Source: Acinetobacter guillouiae CIP 63.46
GTDB taxonomy: Bacteria; Pseudomonadota; Gammaproteobacteria; Pseudomonadales; Moraxellaceae
NCBI RefSeq assembly: GCF_000368145.1
Contig: NZ_KB849282.1
Coordinates: forward strand, 525,246-589,028
Direction of reading: 5' to 3'
Length of the DNA stretch: 63,783 nt
The translations under genes were made by a program, and so were the position numbers. Below are positions 10,256 through 22,189 of the stretch, piece by piece. The notes under the pieces were generated by a model, which ran no database searches, was not told the origin of the DNA, and was given only the letters and a program-made list of their open reading frames with translations. The first letter of the stretch is position 1. Every line of letters starts with the position of its first letter.

Positions 10256-11263
10256 TTATTCACCTGCAAGTGAACATTCAAAGTTGGTGCGATCTACCGT
10301 ACAGCGTGCTTTTTTCAGTACCGACATCATCACAGGATCGTACACCCCTCTTTTTGTTAACTCAATCCGCCCTTCTCGCAATAATTTCTGATAACGGAGT
10401 GCATCGTCCTTGGACACATTTAATTTATATTTTGCTGGGATCTCAGCTTCCATTTTTTCTATTTTCTTAAATGAACTTGGTAACTGCTTCACAGCCCACT
10501 CACGTGACTTAATACCAAAACCTTCTGGAAACTGCTCAGGTTTAATAATTAAATCGGCAGTCACATTCACTACGGGATAAGTAAACATTGCACCATTGCT
10601 ACCTAAACCTTTATAAATTTCCAATGGTTTATAGGCATAGGCTGGCGAAGCAATCGCATCCACCTCACCATCATTAAATTTTTTCACAAAATTAAAAATA
10701 TCAGAAGGAACCCCGATTGCCCCTACACGCTCAACGGCAACCTTTTGTGCAAGATCGTAATGCAGATAGGCAAACTTTTTACCTTTGCCCTTTTCCAAAG
10801 TATTCATTGCGCGATCTTTAACAAAGATATAAGCAATACCAATCGGGGTAATCATTGCCAATTCATATTTGACCCCATTTTTTTCAGAAACCAATCTTTT
10901 TGCATTGCGTTTATCCAAGGCATAATTGATCGCTCTTCTGGCAATTTCATTGTTGGGAATTCCTCCCAAAGCATCAATAGATCCACCAAATTTATTGTAT
11001 TCACGTGAACGCATCGTGGTCATTGCAGCGGCATCACATTTATTGGTCTTAAAATTTTTATCCACGGCTTCTTCTGACTGATACACGGTTAAATTAATAT
11101 CAGCGCCCCATGCTTTGGCTGCTAAAGCCCATTCTTCCATGAGTTTATAAGATTCACCCGCTTTACCCAGTAAATCAAACACACACACATTTTGTTTTGC
11201 CTGTAGCAGAGGTGAAAAAAAAACTGAAAAAACAATCGGTAAATATCCTATTTTATTCATCAT
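10256..11263 (-). CDS. AdeT-like periplasmic solute-binding-type protein, paralogue 2
   Basis: A 335-aa secreted protein: signal peptide, then QNVCVFDLLGKAGES, the KCDAA motif, MRSREYNKF, the GLGSNGA loop and a C-terminal Cys pair (ARCTVDRTNFEC). By eye it is closest to paralogue 4 at 53.6 kb, with an identical C-terminal Cys block, so the two probably arose from one duplication. Two consecutive ATG codons open the gene; GGAC lies 5 nt before the first. No transport partner gene is adjacent, so the ligand is unknown. The call as a solute-binding fold is inference; the family membership is clear. Confidence 0.8.
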   Translation of the reverse strand: MMNKIGYLPIVFSVFFSPLLQAKQNVCVFDLLGKAGESYKLMEEWALAAKAWGADINLTVYQSEEAVDKNFKTNKCDAAAMTTMRSREYNKFGGSIDALGGIPNNEIARRAINYALDKRNAKRLVSEKNGVKYELAMITPIGIAYIFVKDRAMNTLEKGKGKKFAYLHYDLAQKVAVERVGAIGVPSDIFNFVKKFNDGEVDAIASPAYAYKPLEIYKGLGSNGAMFTYPVVNVTADLIIKPEQFPEGFGIKSREWAVKQLPSSFKKIEKMEAEIPAKYKLNVSKDDALRYQKLLREGRIELTKRGVYDPVMMSVLKKARCTVDRTNFECSLAGE

Positions 11264-11728
11264 CTGACGTCCATATTTTTATAAATAGATTTATCCTTGT
11301 AGATGTAAAAGCAATCCAAGTCTTTTACTTTAACTACACATTTTTAGGTGATACTGTGATTAATTCTACATAAATTGGATATTTTTTGTTAGTTTTTTAA
11401 CCAACTTTTAGATAAGATAAAAAATTCAGGACAAATTTCTGATAAAAATAAGCGGCTGAGCTGATTTCATTGAGCTGTTTTTTATTGAGTGGTTGTAAAA
11501 TTAAAATATTCTAATGATTGCTGTTGGTTTGGGAGATATACGCATTTTTTTATTGAAGCATTCACAATAAAGCATTGTTTGTTTTTTTGAATTGATCCTA
11601 TTTACCCAATTTATTGTGCATTTCACTCAAGAAAAGACATTTTGTCACTTCTTTTATCAAATACATTTTTTGAACTCTACCATTTATCCTTTACTATACC
11701 GCATCCGATATTCAATAGTCAGTTTCCT
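11264..11728. other. Intergenic region between AdeT-like gene 2 and the ABC-F gene
   Basis: 465 AT-rich bases between divergent genes. It must hold both promoters, but no -35/-10 pair stands out. A direct repeat GAGCTG...GAGCTG lies near 11457-11480. I see no gene, hairpin or known RNA here. Confidence 0.4.
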
Positions 11729-13663
11729 ATGATTCAGTTAGACCAACTTTCAATTCGCCGTGGTGGACGCATTTTATTCCAAAAAGCGTCTATGCAACTT
11801 CATCCTGGTTGGAAAATTGGTTTAACAGGTGTAAATGGTGCGGGTAAATCCACATTGTTCTCAGCACTTTTGGGTGGAATGGAGTCAGACAGCGGTAGCT
11901 TAACCCGTCCAAATATATGGACCGTTGCCCATATGGCTCAGGAAATCAAAGCCTTAGATATGAAAGCTATTGATTTTGTGTTATCTGGTGATGAAGAATA
12001 TTGGCTGATACAAGACAAACTAAACCATTCTGAAGATTTGAGTAATGATGAGTTAGCGCATTTATATAGCCGTTTTGAAGAAATTCATGGCTATACAGCT
12101 GCATCTAAAGCATCTCAACTGATGGCTGGTTTAGGTTTTTTTGAGCATCAATCAGAACTCTTGGTTTCAAGTTTCTCTGGTGGGTGGCGGATGCGTTTAA
12201 ATCTTGCTCGTACTCTGATGAGTCGCTCAGACTTACTATTACTCGATGAACCGACCAACCATTTAGACTTAGATGCAATTTTATGGTTAGAAGATTGGCT
12301 CAAGGCATATGAAGGCACGCTCATTTTAATTTCACATGACCGCGATTTCTTAGATGCAATCACAGATCATATTTTACATATCGAAAATCAAGTACTGACT
12401 TTATATACTGGTAACTATTCTACTTTTGAAACCACACGTGCTGAGCGATTAGCACAACAACAACAAGCGTTTGAAAAGCAACAAGAAGCTAAAGCACACT
12501 TACAAAAATTTATTGACCGTTTTAAAGCCAAAGCGACTAAAGCACGACAAGCGCAAAGCCGTATTAAACAACTTGAACGTATGCAAGAGCTTGCCCCTGC
12601 GCATGTCGATAATCCATTTACCTTTAGTTTCCGTGAACCAAGCAAAATGAGTTCACCGCTGCTCACACTCGAACATGCAGATATTGGCTATGGCGATAAA
12701 TTAATTGTCACCAATGTAAATTTACAGATTACACCAAGCAGTCGTATCGGTTTACTGGGAATGAATGGTGCAGGTAAATCGACCCTAATTAAATCTTTAG
12801 TCGGTGATTTACCGCTGATTCAAGGTTTACGTAAAGATTCTGAGTTACTCAACATTGGTTATTTTGCCCAGCACCAAATGGATGCTTTAGATGGCAATGC
12901 CAGCCCGATGTTACAACTTTCTCGCATTGCTGACCCAAAGATCAGTGAAGCAGCATTACGCTCCTTTTTAGGAAGTTTTGGCTTTAGTGGTGAACGTATG
13001 GACACCCCAAGCGAAAGCTTCTCTGGCGGTGAACGTGCGCGTTTGGCTTTGGCTTTAATCGTCTGGCTGCGTCCAAATGTTTTAATTCTCGACGAACCGA
13101 CTAACCATTTAGATTTAGATATGCGCCATGCACTTACGATGGCTTTACAGGATTTTGAAGGTGCTGTGGTTTTAGTTTCCCATGAACGTCAGCTGATCGC
13201 TTCAGTCTGTGATGAACTTATTTTGGTTCATGCAGGTCAAAGCAAGGAATTTGACGGGGATTTACAAGATTATGCAACGTGGTTACGTCAAGCACGTATC
13301 GATATGATCAAGAATGGACAACAGCCTAGTGCACCTGTTCAATCTCAGGTGATTGAAAAGCCAAGTATTTCAAAACTCGATAAAGAAGCACAACGTAAAG
13401 AAGCTGCTCGTCAACGTGAACTGAGCCGTCCTATTCGTAAAAATATCGAGAAAATTGAAAGTCAAATTGGAAAAATTCAACCTAGACTCGTAGACATTGA
13501 AGCATTACTTGCAGACACAGCCCTTTATGAGGCAAACCGTAAAGATGATTTACTCAAACTCATGAATGAACAGACAGAGTTAAAAGTAAAATTAGAACAA
13601 GCTGAAGAAAAAATGCTTGAACTGATGATGGAACTAGAAACATTAGAAAGCTCTTTCGATTAA
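11729..13663 (+). CDS. ABC-F family ATP-binding protein (YheS-like)
   Basis: A 644-aa protein with two ABC ATPase domains and no membrane segments, the layout of ABC-F translation factors that act on the ribosome. The first domain has Walker A GVNGAGKS, the signature SFSGGWRMRLNLA and Walker B LLLLDEPTNHLD. The second has GMNGAGKS, SFSGGERARLALAL and LILDEPTNHLD. A charged linker joins them and a Lys/Glu-rich coiled coil ends the protein (about 540-640). The N-terminus (IQLDQLSIRRGGRILF) and length fit the YheS branch rather than Uup or EttA. The frame is open 29 codons further upstream, but the ATG at 11729 matches the family start; no strong ribosome-binding site precedes it. Confidence 0.9.
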   Translation: MIQLDQLSIRRGGRILFQKASMQLHPGWKIGLTGVNGAGKSTLFSALLGGMESDSGSLTRPNIWTVAHMAQEIKALDMKAIDFVLSGDEEYWLIQDKLNHSEDLSNDELAHLYSRFEEIHGYTAASKASQLMAGLGFFEHQSELLVSSFSGGWRMRLNLARTLMSRSDLLLLDEPTNHLDLDAILWLEDWLKAYEGTLILISHDRDFLDAITDHILHIENQVLTLYTGNYSTFETTRAERLAQQQQAFEKQQEAKAHLQKFIDRFKAKATKARQAQSRIKQLERMQELAPAHVDNPFTFSFREPSKMSSPLLTLEHADIGYGDKLIVTNVNLQITPSSRIGLLGMNGAGKSTLIKSLVGDLPLIQGLRKDSELLNIGYFAQHQMDALDGNASPMLQLSRIADPKISEAALRSFLGSFGFSGERMDTPSESFSGGERARLALALIVWLRPNVLILDEPTNHLDLDMRHALTMALQDFEGAVVLVSHERQLIASVCDELILVHAGQSKEFDGDLQDYATWLRQARIDMIKNGQQPSAPVQSQVIEKPSISKLDKEAQRKEAARQRELSRPIRKNIEKIESQIGKIQPRLVDIEALLADTALYEANRKDDLLKLMNEQTELKVKLEQAEEKMLELMMELETLESSFD

Positions 13664-13698
13664 AAAGTGCTTTTAAATACAGTAAGCCTCTCAAATTA

Positions 13699-13732
13699 GC
13701 TAGAAATAGGCAAATGCCTTTTCTAGCTTTTT
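13699..13732 (+). terminator. ABC-F gene terminator
   Basis: Interrupted stem GCTAGAAA..AGGCA / TGCCT..TTCTAGC followed by TTTTT, 35 nt after the stop codon. Confidence 0.75.
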
Positions 13733-14141
13733 AATAAAATATATTTAAAAATCAACAAGTTAATTTATAAAAACTATTTTATTTAAAGTTCTAAACGCAA
13801 CTTCATCGCCTTAACAAAATTTAAAGCTCTATACCTCTTCTCATAAATCATCAGAAATTCAATACATAGCCACGCTATGCAAACACGCTCAAGTGTTGTT
13901 TCTCATTACTCTAGATTCCCCCAGATCAAAAAGAAGGCTTTTTAGCACAATAATCCAATAAAAATCATAAGCTTATTTTATTTAACACCCAAACCACATC
14001 CAACAGCCACGTCCAAGCCTAAAAGCATCTTTAAATCGACAAAATACAATCATAACTTTTATTTATAATAGGCAATTTCCACCGTGGAACATATTAGCTT
14101 AACTAAATAATAACTAAAAAGGCTTTAAAAGGGACAGTTCA

Positions 14142-14182
14142 TTTGAATTTAAAAATGTTTTTTATCAATTGCATGTGGATAA
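14142..14182. promoter_or_regulatory. DnaA box with an adjacent oriC-type 12-mer
   Basis: TTTGAATTTAAA (14142-14153), identical to the repeated motif at oriC and at 43.9-44.3 kb, is followed 20 nt later by TGTGGATAA (14174-14182), a perfect DnaA box on the minus strand. A degenerate box-like TTACCCACA lies at about 14301. A regulatory or titration role is possible. Confidence 0.45.
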
Positions 14183-14570
14183 GTTAAAATTTTAAAACAG
14201 TTCTTTTGACTCATTCTTTGAGAGCATTTTTTAATGATTTTGAAGTTTTATATGCAAATAAATCAGTCTGTATTGATCGAATTTAGGCTTGATTGAAAAG
14301 TTACCCACATACTTATCAACATCATTTTGATTAATAATAGAACAAAATTCAAGTGCAAAATTTAACCGTTCGTCGCTTTTTATAATGAACATTCATCTAA
14401 TTTTTTTGATTTCAGCAAAATTATTTAAAATTACATAGATCATGAATTTCGAACAATTTGTAATGAAAAAGCATAACTCGGGCTTAAAAAACTGATTTAT
14501 TTATAAAAAGATTGCCGATGAAATGAGAGTTAAGTCGCTAATTCACAATAATTGTCAAAAAAAAAATAAT

Positions 14571-14592
14571 AAATGGAGTAAATGCTCTATTT
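14571..14592 (+). other. Leader hairpin shared with AdeT-like gene 4
   Basis: Arms AAATGGAGT / GCTCTATTT around AAAT, then a T-run and TTCAAAC, ending 75 nt before the AdeT-like start. The same element occurs in the sense orientation before paralogue 4 (54699-54720), 19 of 22 positions identical. Both arm differences keep base pairing as G-U pairs. It could be an attenuator or an operator. Confidence 0.5.
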
Positions 14593-14667
14593 TTTTCAAA
14601 CAAAGCTGATTAATATTGCGCTTATGGAAAAGTTCCTAAAGATGGATAAATAGATAAGGACGAAAAT

Positions 14668-15675
14668 ATGAAAAAAATTGCATTCGCTATTGCTGCAACT
14701 TCAATCGTTGGATTTAGTTCAGCATCTCAAGCTGCGACAGATGTCTGCGTATTTGACTTATTAGGTAAGTCAGGTGAGTCATTTCAAATGGCGCAAGAAT
14801 GGGCATTATCAGCAAAAAGTTGGGGCGCTGATATCAATCTCATTCCAAAACAAGATGAGGCTGTAGCAGATAACGACTTTAAAGCAGGCAAATGCGATGG
14901 CGTATTTATGACTGCAATGCGCGCGCGTCAATACAATAAATTTGTGGGTTCAATCGACTCTATTGGTGGTGTGCCAAGTAATGCGATTGCACAAAAAGCC
15001 ATTACTTTTGCCTTAGATGCACGTAATGCTGCAAAAATGACCACAACCTTGGGTGGTAAAAAATACGAAGTTGCTGGTATTGCACCACTTGGTTCAGCAT
15101 TTATTTTTGTACGTGATAAAAATATCAACTCGATTGAAAAAGCCGCTGGTAAAAAGTTTGCTGTGTTAAGCTATGACAGCGCTCAAAAAATTCTAGTACA
15201 ACGTGTTGGTGCACAAGCAGTTCCTTCAGATATCACCAACTTTGTTGCAAAATTCAACAATGGTCAAGTTGATATGGTCGGTGCGCCTGCTTATGCCTAC
15301 AAACCGCTTGAAATTCAAAAAGGTTTAGGTGCAAATGGGGCAATGTTTAACTTCCCTGTATTACAAGTAACTGCTGACTTTGTCATCCGTCCTGAAAAAT
15401 TCCCTGCAGGTTTTGGTCAAAAATCTCGTGATTATTTTGTGAAAAACTTGCCAAAAAGCTTTGCTATGATTAATCGCCTAGAAGCGACTATTCCAGCAAA
15501 ATACAAAATGAATTTAACCGCTGAAGATAAGCTGAAATATCAAAAGTTAATGCGTGATGGCCGTTTAGAACTGACTAAACAAGGTATTTATGATGCAGGC
15601 ATGATGTCTGTGTTGAAAAAAGCACGTTGTTCAGTAGATAAAGCCAACTTTGAATGTACGCTAGGTGGTGAATAA
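14668..15675 (+). CDS. AdeT-like periplasmic solute-binding-type protein, paralogue 3
   Basis: A 335-aa secreted protein: signal peptide ending SSASQAA, then TDVCVFDLLGKSGES, GKCDGVFMTAMRARQYN, an IGGVPSNAIA block, the GLGANGA loop and the C-terminal Cys pair (ARCSVDKANFEC). All four family cysteines are kept, suggesting two structural disulfides in the periplasm. AAGGA lies about 8 nt before the ATG. It is monocistronic and ends in a strong terminator. Proteins of this kind are called AdeT in Acinetobacter and have been linked to aminoglycoside resistance in the literature, but the sequence shows a soluble secreted protein, not a pump. Confidence 0.82.
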   Translation: MKKIAFAIAATSIVGFSSASQAATDVCVFDLLGKSGESFQMAQEWALSAKSWGADINLIPKQDEAVADNDFKAGKCDGVFMTAMRARQYNKFVGSIDSIGGVPSNAIAQKAITFALDARNAAKMTTTLGGKKYEVAGIAPLGSAFIFVRDKNINSIEKAAGKKFAVLSYDSAQKILVQRVGAQAVPSDITNFVAKFNNGQVDMVGAPAYAYKPLEIQKGLGANGAMFNFPVLQVTADFVIRPEKFPAGFGQKSRDYFVKNLPKSFAMINRLEATIPAKYKMNLTAEDKLKYQKLMRDGRLELTKQGIYDAGMMSVLKKARCSVDKANFECTLGGE

Positions 15676-15703
15676 TACTTTAGATGAAATAAGCTAAAGT
15701 CTA

Positions 15704-15737
15704 CAAAAAAACCAGCTTTGAGAAGCTGGTTTTTTTG
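15704..15737. terminator. Bidirectional terminator after AdeT-like gene 3
   Basis: Stem ACCAGCTT / AAGCTGGT with A7 before and T7 after, about 30 nt after the stop codon. Confidence 0.88.
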
Positions 15738-15785
15738 TTTTAAATAGAAGCAGTAGCACTATCAAAATTAAAATAAGGGCTATAA

Positions 15786-15817
15786 AAAAGGGAATAAACC
15801 GAGGTTTATTCCCTTTT
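15786..15817 (-). terminator. gyrB terminator
   Basis: Near-perfect 15-bp inverted repeat AAAAGGGAATAAACC / GGTTTATTCCCTTTT with a 2-base centre, 21 nt downstream of the gyrB stop on the minus strand. It probably also acts on the plus strand. Confidence 0.85.
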
Positions 15818-15837
15818 ATTGATTAAAATGAGTTTAA

Positions 15838-18315
<2,478 letters not shown>

Positions 18316-18358
18316 CTAGTGAAAAATAGGTCTTTCCAAAATTGGCTAAAATCTAAAA

Positions 18359-19441
18359 TCATGTTGCAACAACACTTACCTGACCTTGGTCAACATTGAA
18401 TAACTGGTAGGAAATAGACAAATCATGTAAATGTTTTTTTACTGATTCATGGTCTAGTGTGGTAATAAAAACTTGACTACCAAGTTGGCTCAATCGCTCA
18501 ATTAAACGTTGTTGTGCGCTTAAATCTAATTCTGCTGTCACATCATCTAATAATACCACAGTTTCTTTATTACAGGCATGTAACATGGCAATTTGTGATA
18601 GTTTTAAAGCCATTATCAACAACTTTTTCTGCCCTCTAGACAGTACCACATCCGCTTCGCCTAAAGGGGTTTTTAATCGGATATCTGCACGATGCGGCCC
18701 ATACTCGGTATAACGTCGATCAACATCTTTTTGGTGATATTGAATCAGGTCATTGGCCAAACCATGTTCCACATGGAACCCTGCACTGTATTCCATTTCA
18801 ATCTTTAAATCGGGTAGCAACTGCGCCAAATCTTCTTGCAAATATAACTTCCATTGCTCAACAATCTCGACCCGTTGAGAATGTAACATTTCACCATAAT
18901 CACTGAGCATTTTGTTCCACGGCTCTAAATCGAGCAAAGTCAGATTACGTTTGGTTTTAAGTAAGCTATTTCTTTGCTTTAAAGCGCGTGAATAATATTG
19001 CCATGCATGATAGAAATCTGGTTCCACGTGAAACATGAGCCAATCCAACAATTGGCGACGTGGTTTTGCCCCATGATCGATAATATCGGTACTTAATGGG
19101 TCAATCAGTTGCAATGGCAAGATTTTGGCAAGCTGCCCTTGGGTTGCAACAGTATCACCATTGACTTTAATTAACTGCTCACCACTTTGCAGCTTTTGCA
19201 TACCAATCTTTTCAGTCAAAGATTGGGCAAAAACAATGGCGTCTGATTGATTATTTTGAATGTAATTTTTCGGGATATGTGTTCGAAAAGATCGACCTGT
19301 TGCCAATAAATGAATAGCTTCTAAAATCGATGTTTTACCTGAACCATTTTGTCCATAAAAAACATTAAACGGTTGCAACTCATGCAGAGCAACCGTCTTG
19401 AGGTTTCGAACACGTTGTATATTTAAACGCGTAATATGCAT
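18359..19441 (-). CDS. recF: DNA replication and repair protein RecF
   Basis: A 360-aa SMC-like ATPase that helps load RecA at gapped DNA with RecO and RecR. The N-terminus [13 protein letters not shown] and Walker [10 protein letters not shown] (about residues 30-38) are typical. The ABC signature LSRGQKKLL and Walker B VVLLDDV lie in the C-terminal third. The length is normal. It sits 24 nt after dnaN, in the usual origin order, and is probably co-transcribed with dnaN. Confidence 0.96.
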   Translation of the reverse strand: MHITRLNIQRVRNLKTVALHELQPFNVFYGQNGSGKTSILEAIHLLATGRSFRTHIPKNYIQNNQSDAIVFAQSLTEKIGMQKLQSGEQLIKVNGDTVATQGQLAKILPLQLIDPLSTDIIDHGAKPRRQLLDWLMFHVEPDFYHAWQYYSRALKQRNSLLKTKRNLTLLDLEPWNKMLSDYGEMLHSQRVEIVEQWKLYLQEDLAQLLPDLKIEMEYSAGFHVEHGLANDLIQYHQKDVDRRYTEYGPHRADIRLKTPLGEADVVLSRGQKKLLIMALKLSQIAMLHACNKETVVLLDDVTAELDLSAQQRLIERLSQLGSQVFITTLDHESVKKHLHDLSISYQLFNVDQGQVSVVAT

Positions 19442-19465
19442 GGCTATGATTTAAAAATAAATCAA

Positions 19466-20614
19466 TTAAACACGCATCGGCATCACAACATAAGTTTGAT
19501 TAGATTGGGTTGGATCTTGTACCAATACCGACTGATTAGCTTCCGACATGGTCATTGCGACATCATCACCATCTAAAACGCTTAATACATCTAAAATATA
19601 TTGCGCATTAAACGACATTTCCATCGGCGCATTGGCATATTGAATAGCTAAATCTTCAATCGCTTCATCTTGCTCAGGGTTATTGGCACGTAATTGCAAA
19701 GAATCAGCATTAAAGTTTAAGAATACACCACGTAATTTTTCATTACTTAAAATCGCAACACGTTGTAAGGATTGCTTAAATACATCATGTGGAATATTTA
19801 CAACTTTGTCACCGCCACGTGGAATCACACGACGATAATCAGGGAATTTCCCATCAATTAATTTTGTTGTGAAACGTACCGTAATATCGCCTTGTTCTTT
19901 GTCGCGGCTAGAGGTTTGAATGGTAACATTTAACAATTCACGACCAATTAACAAGGTCAGTTGCTCATCTTCAATACTTAAAAGACGTTGTAACTCACCG
20001 ACTGCTTTACGTGGAACAATGGCTTGAACCAATTGTGCAGCGGTTGAAGACGCTAATGTTTCACACAATGCTAAACGGTGCCCATCGGTAGTGACTGCGC
20101 GTAATTGATTTTCATCAATTTCCAATAATGTACCTGTCAGGTAAAAACGTACATCTTGCACAGCCATGGCAAATGAAGTTTTTTCAAATAAACGTTTTAA
20201 TTCACGCTCAGTGACTTGAACTTGAGTGCCTTGGCTATTTTCATTGGTTAACAATGGATAATCTTCAGCAGGTAAGGTTCCTAAAACAAAGCGGCTGTTT
20301 CCAGATTTTAAAATACAGCGTTGATCTTCAGTGATCTGCAAATCAATCAAAGCTGCTGCTGGTAAAGATTTACAAATATCGACCAACTTACGTGCAGGAA
20401 CTGTGGTTTCCCCTGCTTGTAAACATGCACCTTCAGCTAGAGTTGTACTTGCCACAAGCTCCACTTCCAAATCTGATCCTGTAATCGTAAGGGCTTGATT
20501 TGTAGCTTGAATTTTCACGTTTGAAAGAATGTTTAAAGTATGGCGACGTTCAACTGCTCCAACCACATGGGACAAAACATTAAGTAAGCTCTCTTTCGCG
20601 ATTTTCAAACGCAC
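19466..20614 (-). CDS. dnaN: DNA polymerase III beta subunit (sliding clamp)
   Basis: A 382-aa ring-forming clamp that tethers DNA polymerase to the template. The three repeated clamp domains are intact and the C-terminus QTYVVMPMRV is a typical beta-clamp ending. The start MRLKIAKESLL is conserved. It lies 110 nt downstream of dnaA, which leaves room for an internal promoter, and 24 nt upstream of recF. Confidence 0.97.
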   Translation of the reverse strand: MRLKIAKESLLNVLSHVVGAVERRHTLNILSNVKIQATNQALTITGSDLEVELVASTTLAEGACLQAGETTVPARKLVDICKSLPAAALIDLQITEDQRCILKSGNSRFVLGTLPAEDYPLLTNENSQGTQVQVTERELKRLFEKTSFAMAVQDVRFYLTGTLLEIDENQLRAVTTDGHRLALCETLASSTAAQLVQAIVPRKAVGELQRLLSIEDEQLTLLIGRELLNVTIQTSSRDKEQGDITVRFTTKLIDGKFPDYRRVIPRGGDKVVNIPHDVFKQSLQRVAILSNEKLRGVFLNFNADSLQLRANNPEQDEAIEDLAIQYANAPMEMSFNAQYILDVLSVLDGDDVAMTMSEANQSVLVQDPTQSNQTYVVMPMRV

Positions 20615-20724
20615 GGTGGAATTCCTCTAACTAAATATGACAAAAATGTGGGTAATAAATTTTTTTTAATGACGTACTATGCGGCAGTTTATGCCGCATT
20701 GCAAGCGCATAATTTGTACAAATT

Positions 20725-22116
20725 TTAACTTTGTAACAGGCGCATGAGGTTTTTATAATCCTCATTAAAAATTGGATCTTCATCGCGTAAACTTTGCACT
20801 TTTTCACAGGCATGCATGACCGTACTGTGGTCACGACCGCCAAAAGCCATCCCAATTTCAGGGAAACTGTCTCCAGTAAGCTCACGCGCAAGACCCATCG
20901 CCAACTGACGTGGTCGTGCGTAAATACGTGTGCGTTTTGGCCCCACCAACTCTTTCAATGGTATACGGAAGTATTCGCTCACTACGCGTTGAATATTTTC
21001 AGTACTGATGGTACGGGCACGAATCGCCAAAACATCTTTCAATGATTCACGAACCACTTCTAGATCAATTGCAGCCCCCTTAAAGCGTGAGATTGCCACA
21101 ACTTTGTTTAAAGCGCCTTCAAGCTCTCGCACATTGGCAACAACCTGTTGTGCAATAAATAAAGCGCAATTTCGAGGCAGATCGATGCCACTGCTTTCGG
21201 CTTTTTTCAGCAAAATTTCGATTCGTGTTTCAATATCTGGTGGTTCAACCCCAACCGATAATCCCCATGAAAAGCGCGAGACTAAACGCGGATCCAATTC
21301 GGTTAATTCTTTTGGATAACGGTCAGAGGTTAAAATAATTTGTTTAGATTCATCCAATAAAGCATTGAATGTATAGAAAAATTCAACAAGACTGGCTTCT
21401 TTACCCGCCAACAAATGAATATCATCAACCAACAATAAATCTAAAGAACGGCAATTCTTTTTAAATTCTTCAACCTTGCCTTTTTGCAGAGAGCTGACAA
21501 AGTCTTGGACAAAGCTTTCCGCAGTCATATACATCACACGCGCATTTGGCTTTGCTTGTAATAATGCATTACCAACGGCTTGCATTAAATGCGTTTTACC
21601 TAAGCCTGTAGGGCCGTATAAAAAGAGTGGATTATGTTGAGATTCACCCAGTTGTGTTAAAACTTTGCGGCAAGTTTCAGCCGCCATTTGGTTTGAACGA
21701 CCTTCAACAAATAAAGCAAAGTTAAATAATGGGTTAAGTTGTCGTTTCTTCACATTTTTTGCAGAAACAACTTCATATTCTTTGTCTTTTTTGGCTTTGA
21801 AATGCTGTGTAGGCATTGGAGAACTTTCAAGCGCTGCCGTTGTGGTAGCAGGCTGTTCAGCAGCAGAAAGAATTGCACCAGGACGCGAGTCGACTAAAAT
21901 TTCGACTTTACGAATACGACCTTCAGATAATTGTTCTGCCAAAATAGAAATCAGTTCTAAATGATGTTCTTGAATGTAGCGAGTCCAATATGGATTGGGT
22001 GCATACAGTTTTAAAGTATCTTCGACTTCTTCTGCAACCAAAGGACGAATCCACATGGCAAAGACATTATCAGAGAGCTCTTGTCGCAAGCGAGTTAAGC
22101 AGTCCGTCCAAAGCAT
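20725..22116 (-). CDS. dnaA: Chromosomal replication initiator DnaA
   Basis: A 463-aa AAA+ initiator that binds DnaA boxes and melts oriC. Domain I starts LWTDCLTRLRQELSDN; a variable linker (about 90-125) follows; domain III has Walker A GPTGLGKT and Walker B LLLVDDIHLL; domain IV carries the DNA-binding signature GRDHSTVMHACEKV. The start at 22116 is supported by AAGGGG 6-7 nt upstream. An in-frame ATG 5 codons earlier would put that ribosome-binding site inside the gene. The leader holds a GC-rich hairpin whose arm is exactly complementary to the ribosome-binding site, a possible translational switch. Confidence 0.98.
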   Translation of the reverse strand: MLWTDCLTRLRQELSDNVFAMWIRPLVAEEVEDTLKLYAPNPYWTRYIQEHHLELISILAEQLSEGRIRKVEILVDSRPGAILSAAEQPATTTAALESSPMPTQHFKAKKDKEYEVVSAKNVKKRQLNPLFNFALFVEGRSNQMAAETCRKVLTQLGESQHNPLFLYGPTGLGKTHLMQAVGNALLQAKPNARVMYMTAESFVQDFVSSLQKGKVEEFKKNCRSLDLLLVDDIHLLAGKEASLVEFFYTFNALLDESKQIILTSDRYPKELTELDPRLVSRFSWGLSVGVEPPDIETRIEILLKKAESSGIDLPRNCALFIAQQVVANVRELEGALNKVVAISRFKGAAIDLEVVRESLKDVLAIRARTISTENIQRVVSEYFRIPLKELVGPKRTRIYARPRQLAMGLARELTGDSFPEIGMAFGGRDHSTVMHACEKVQSLRDEDPIFNEDYKNLMRLLQS

Positions 22117-22159
22117 GTGAAACCCCTTCATTCAATTTTAAATTCAAAAAAGACTATTT

Positions 22160-22184
22160 ACCCCTACCCTGTAGGTGAAGGGGT
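22160..22184 (-). promoter_or_regulatory. dnaA leader hairpin with anti-ribosome-binding-site arm
   Basis: In the dnaA message the segment ACCCCTTCA (22184-22176) can pair locally with GGGTAGGGGT just downstream, or with TGAAGGGGT over the dnaA ribosome-binding site (22130-22122). The second match is 9 of 9 bases. The two pairings exclude each other. Seen directly; regulation is inferred. Confidence 0.45.
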
Positions 22185-22189
22185 CGCCA

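Larger units (their letters stand above)
13733..14667. other. Long AT-rich intergenic region before AdeT-like gene 3
   Basis: About 935 bases with no open frame that I can support; only short frames without ribosome-binding sites. Two items stand out. At 14142-14182 an exact TTTGAATTTAAA lies next to a perfect DnaA box. At 14571-14592 there is a hairpin also found before AdeT-like gene 4. The rest reads as unstructured AT-rich DNA. A decayed gene cannot be excluded without comparison. Confidence 0.5.

Noticed and set aside
11642-11728. 29-codon extension of the ABC-F protein
   Set aside because: Family members start at the IQLDQLSIRRG segment; the extension has no ribosome-binding site.
20631-20891. 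86-codon minus-strand frame over the end of dnaA
   Set aside because: Overlaps the DnaA domain IV coding sequence in another frame; not plausible as a gene.
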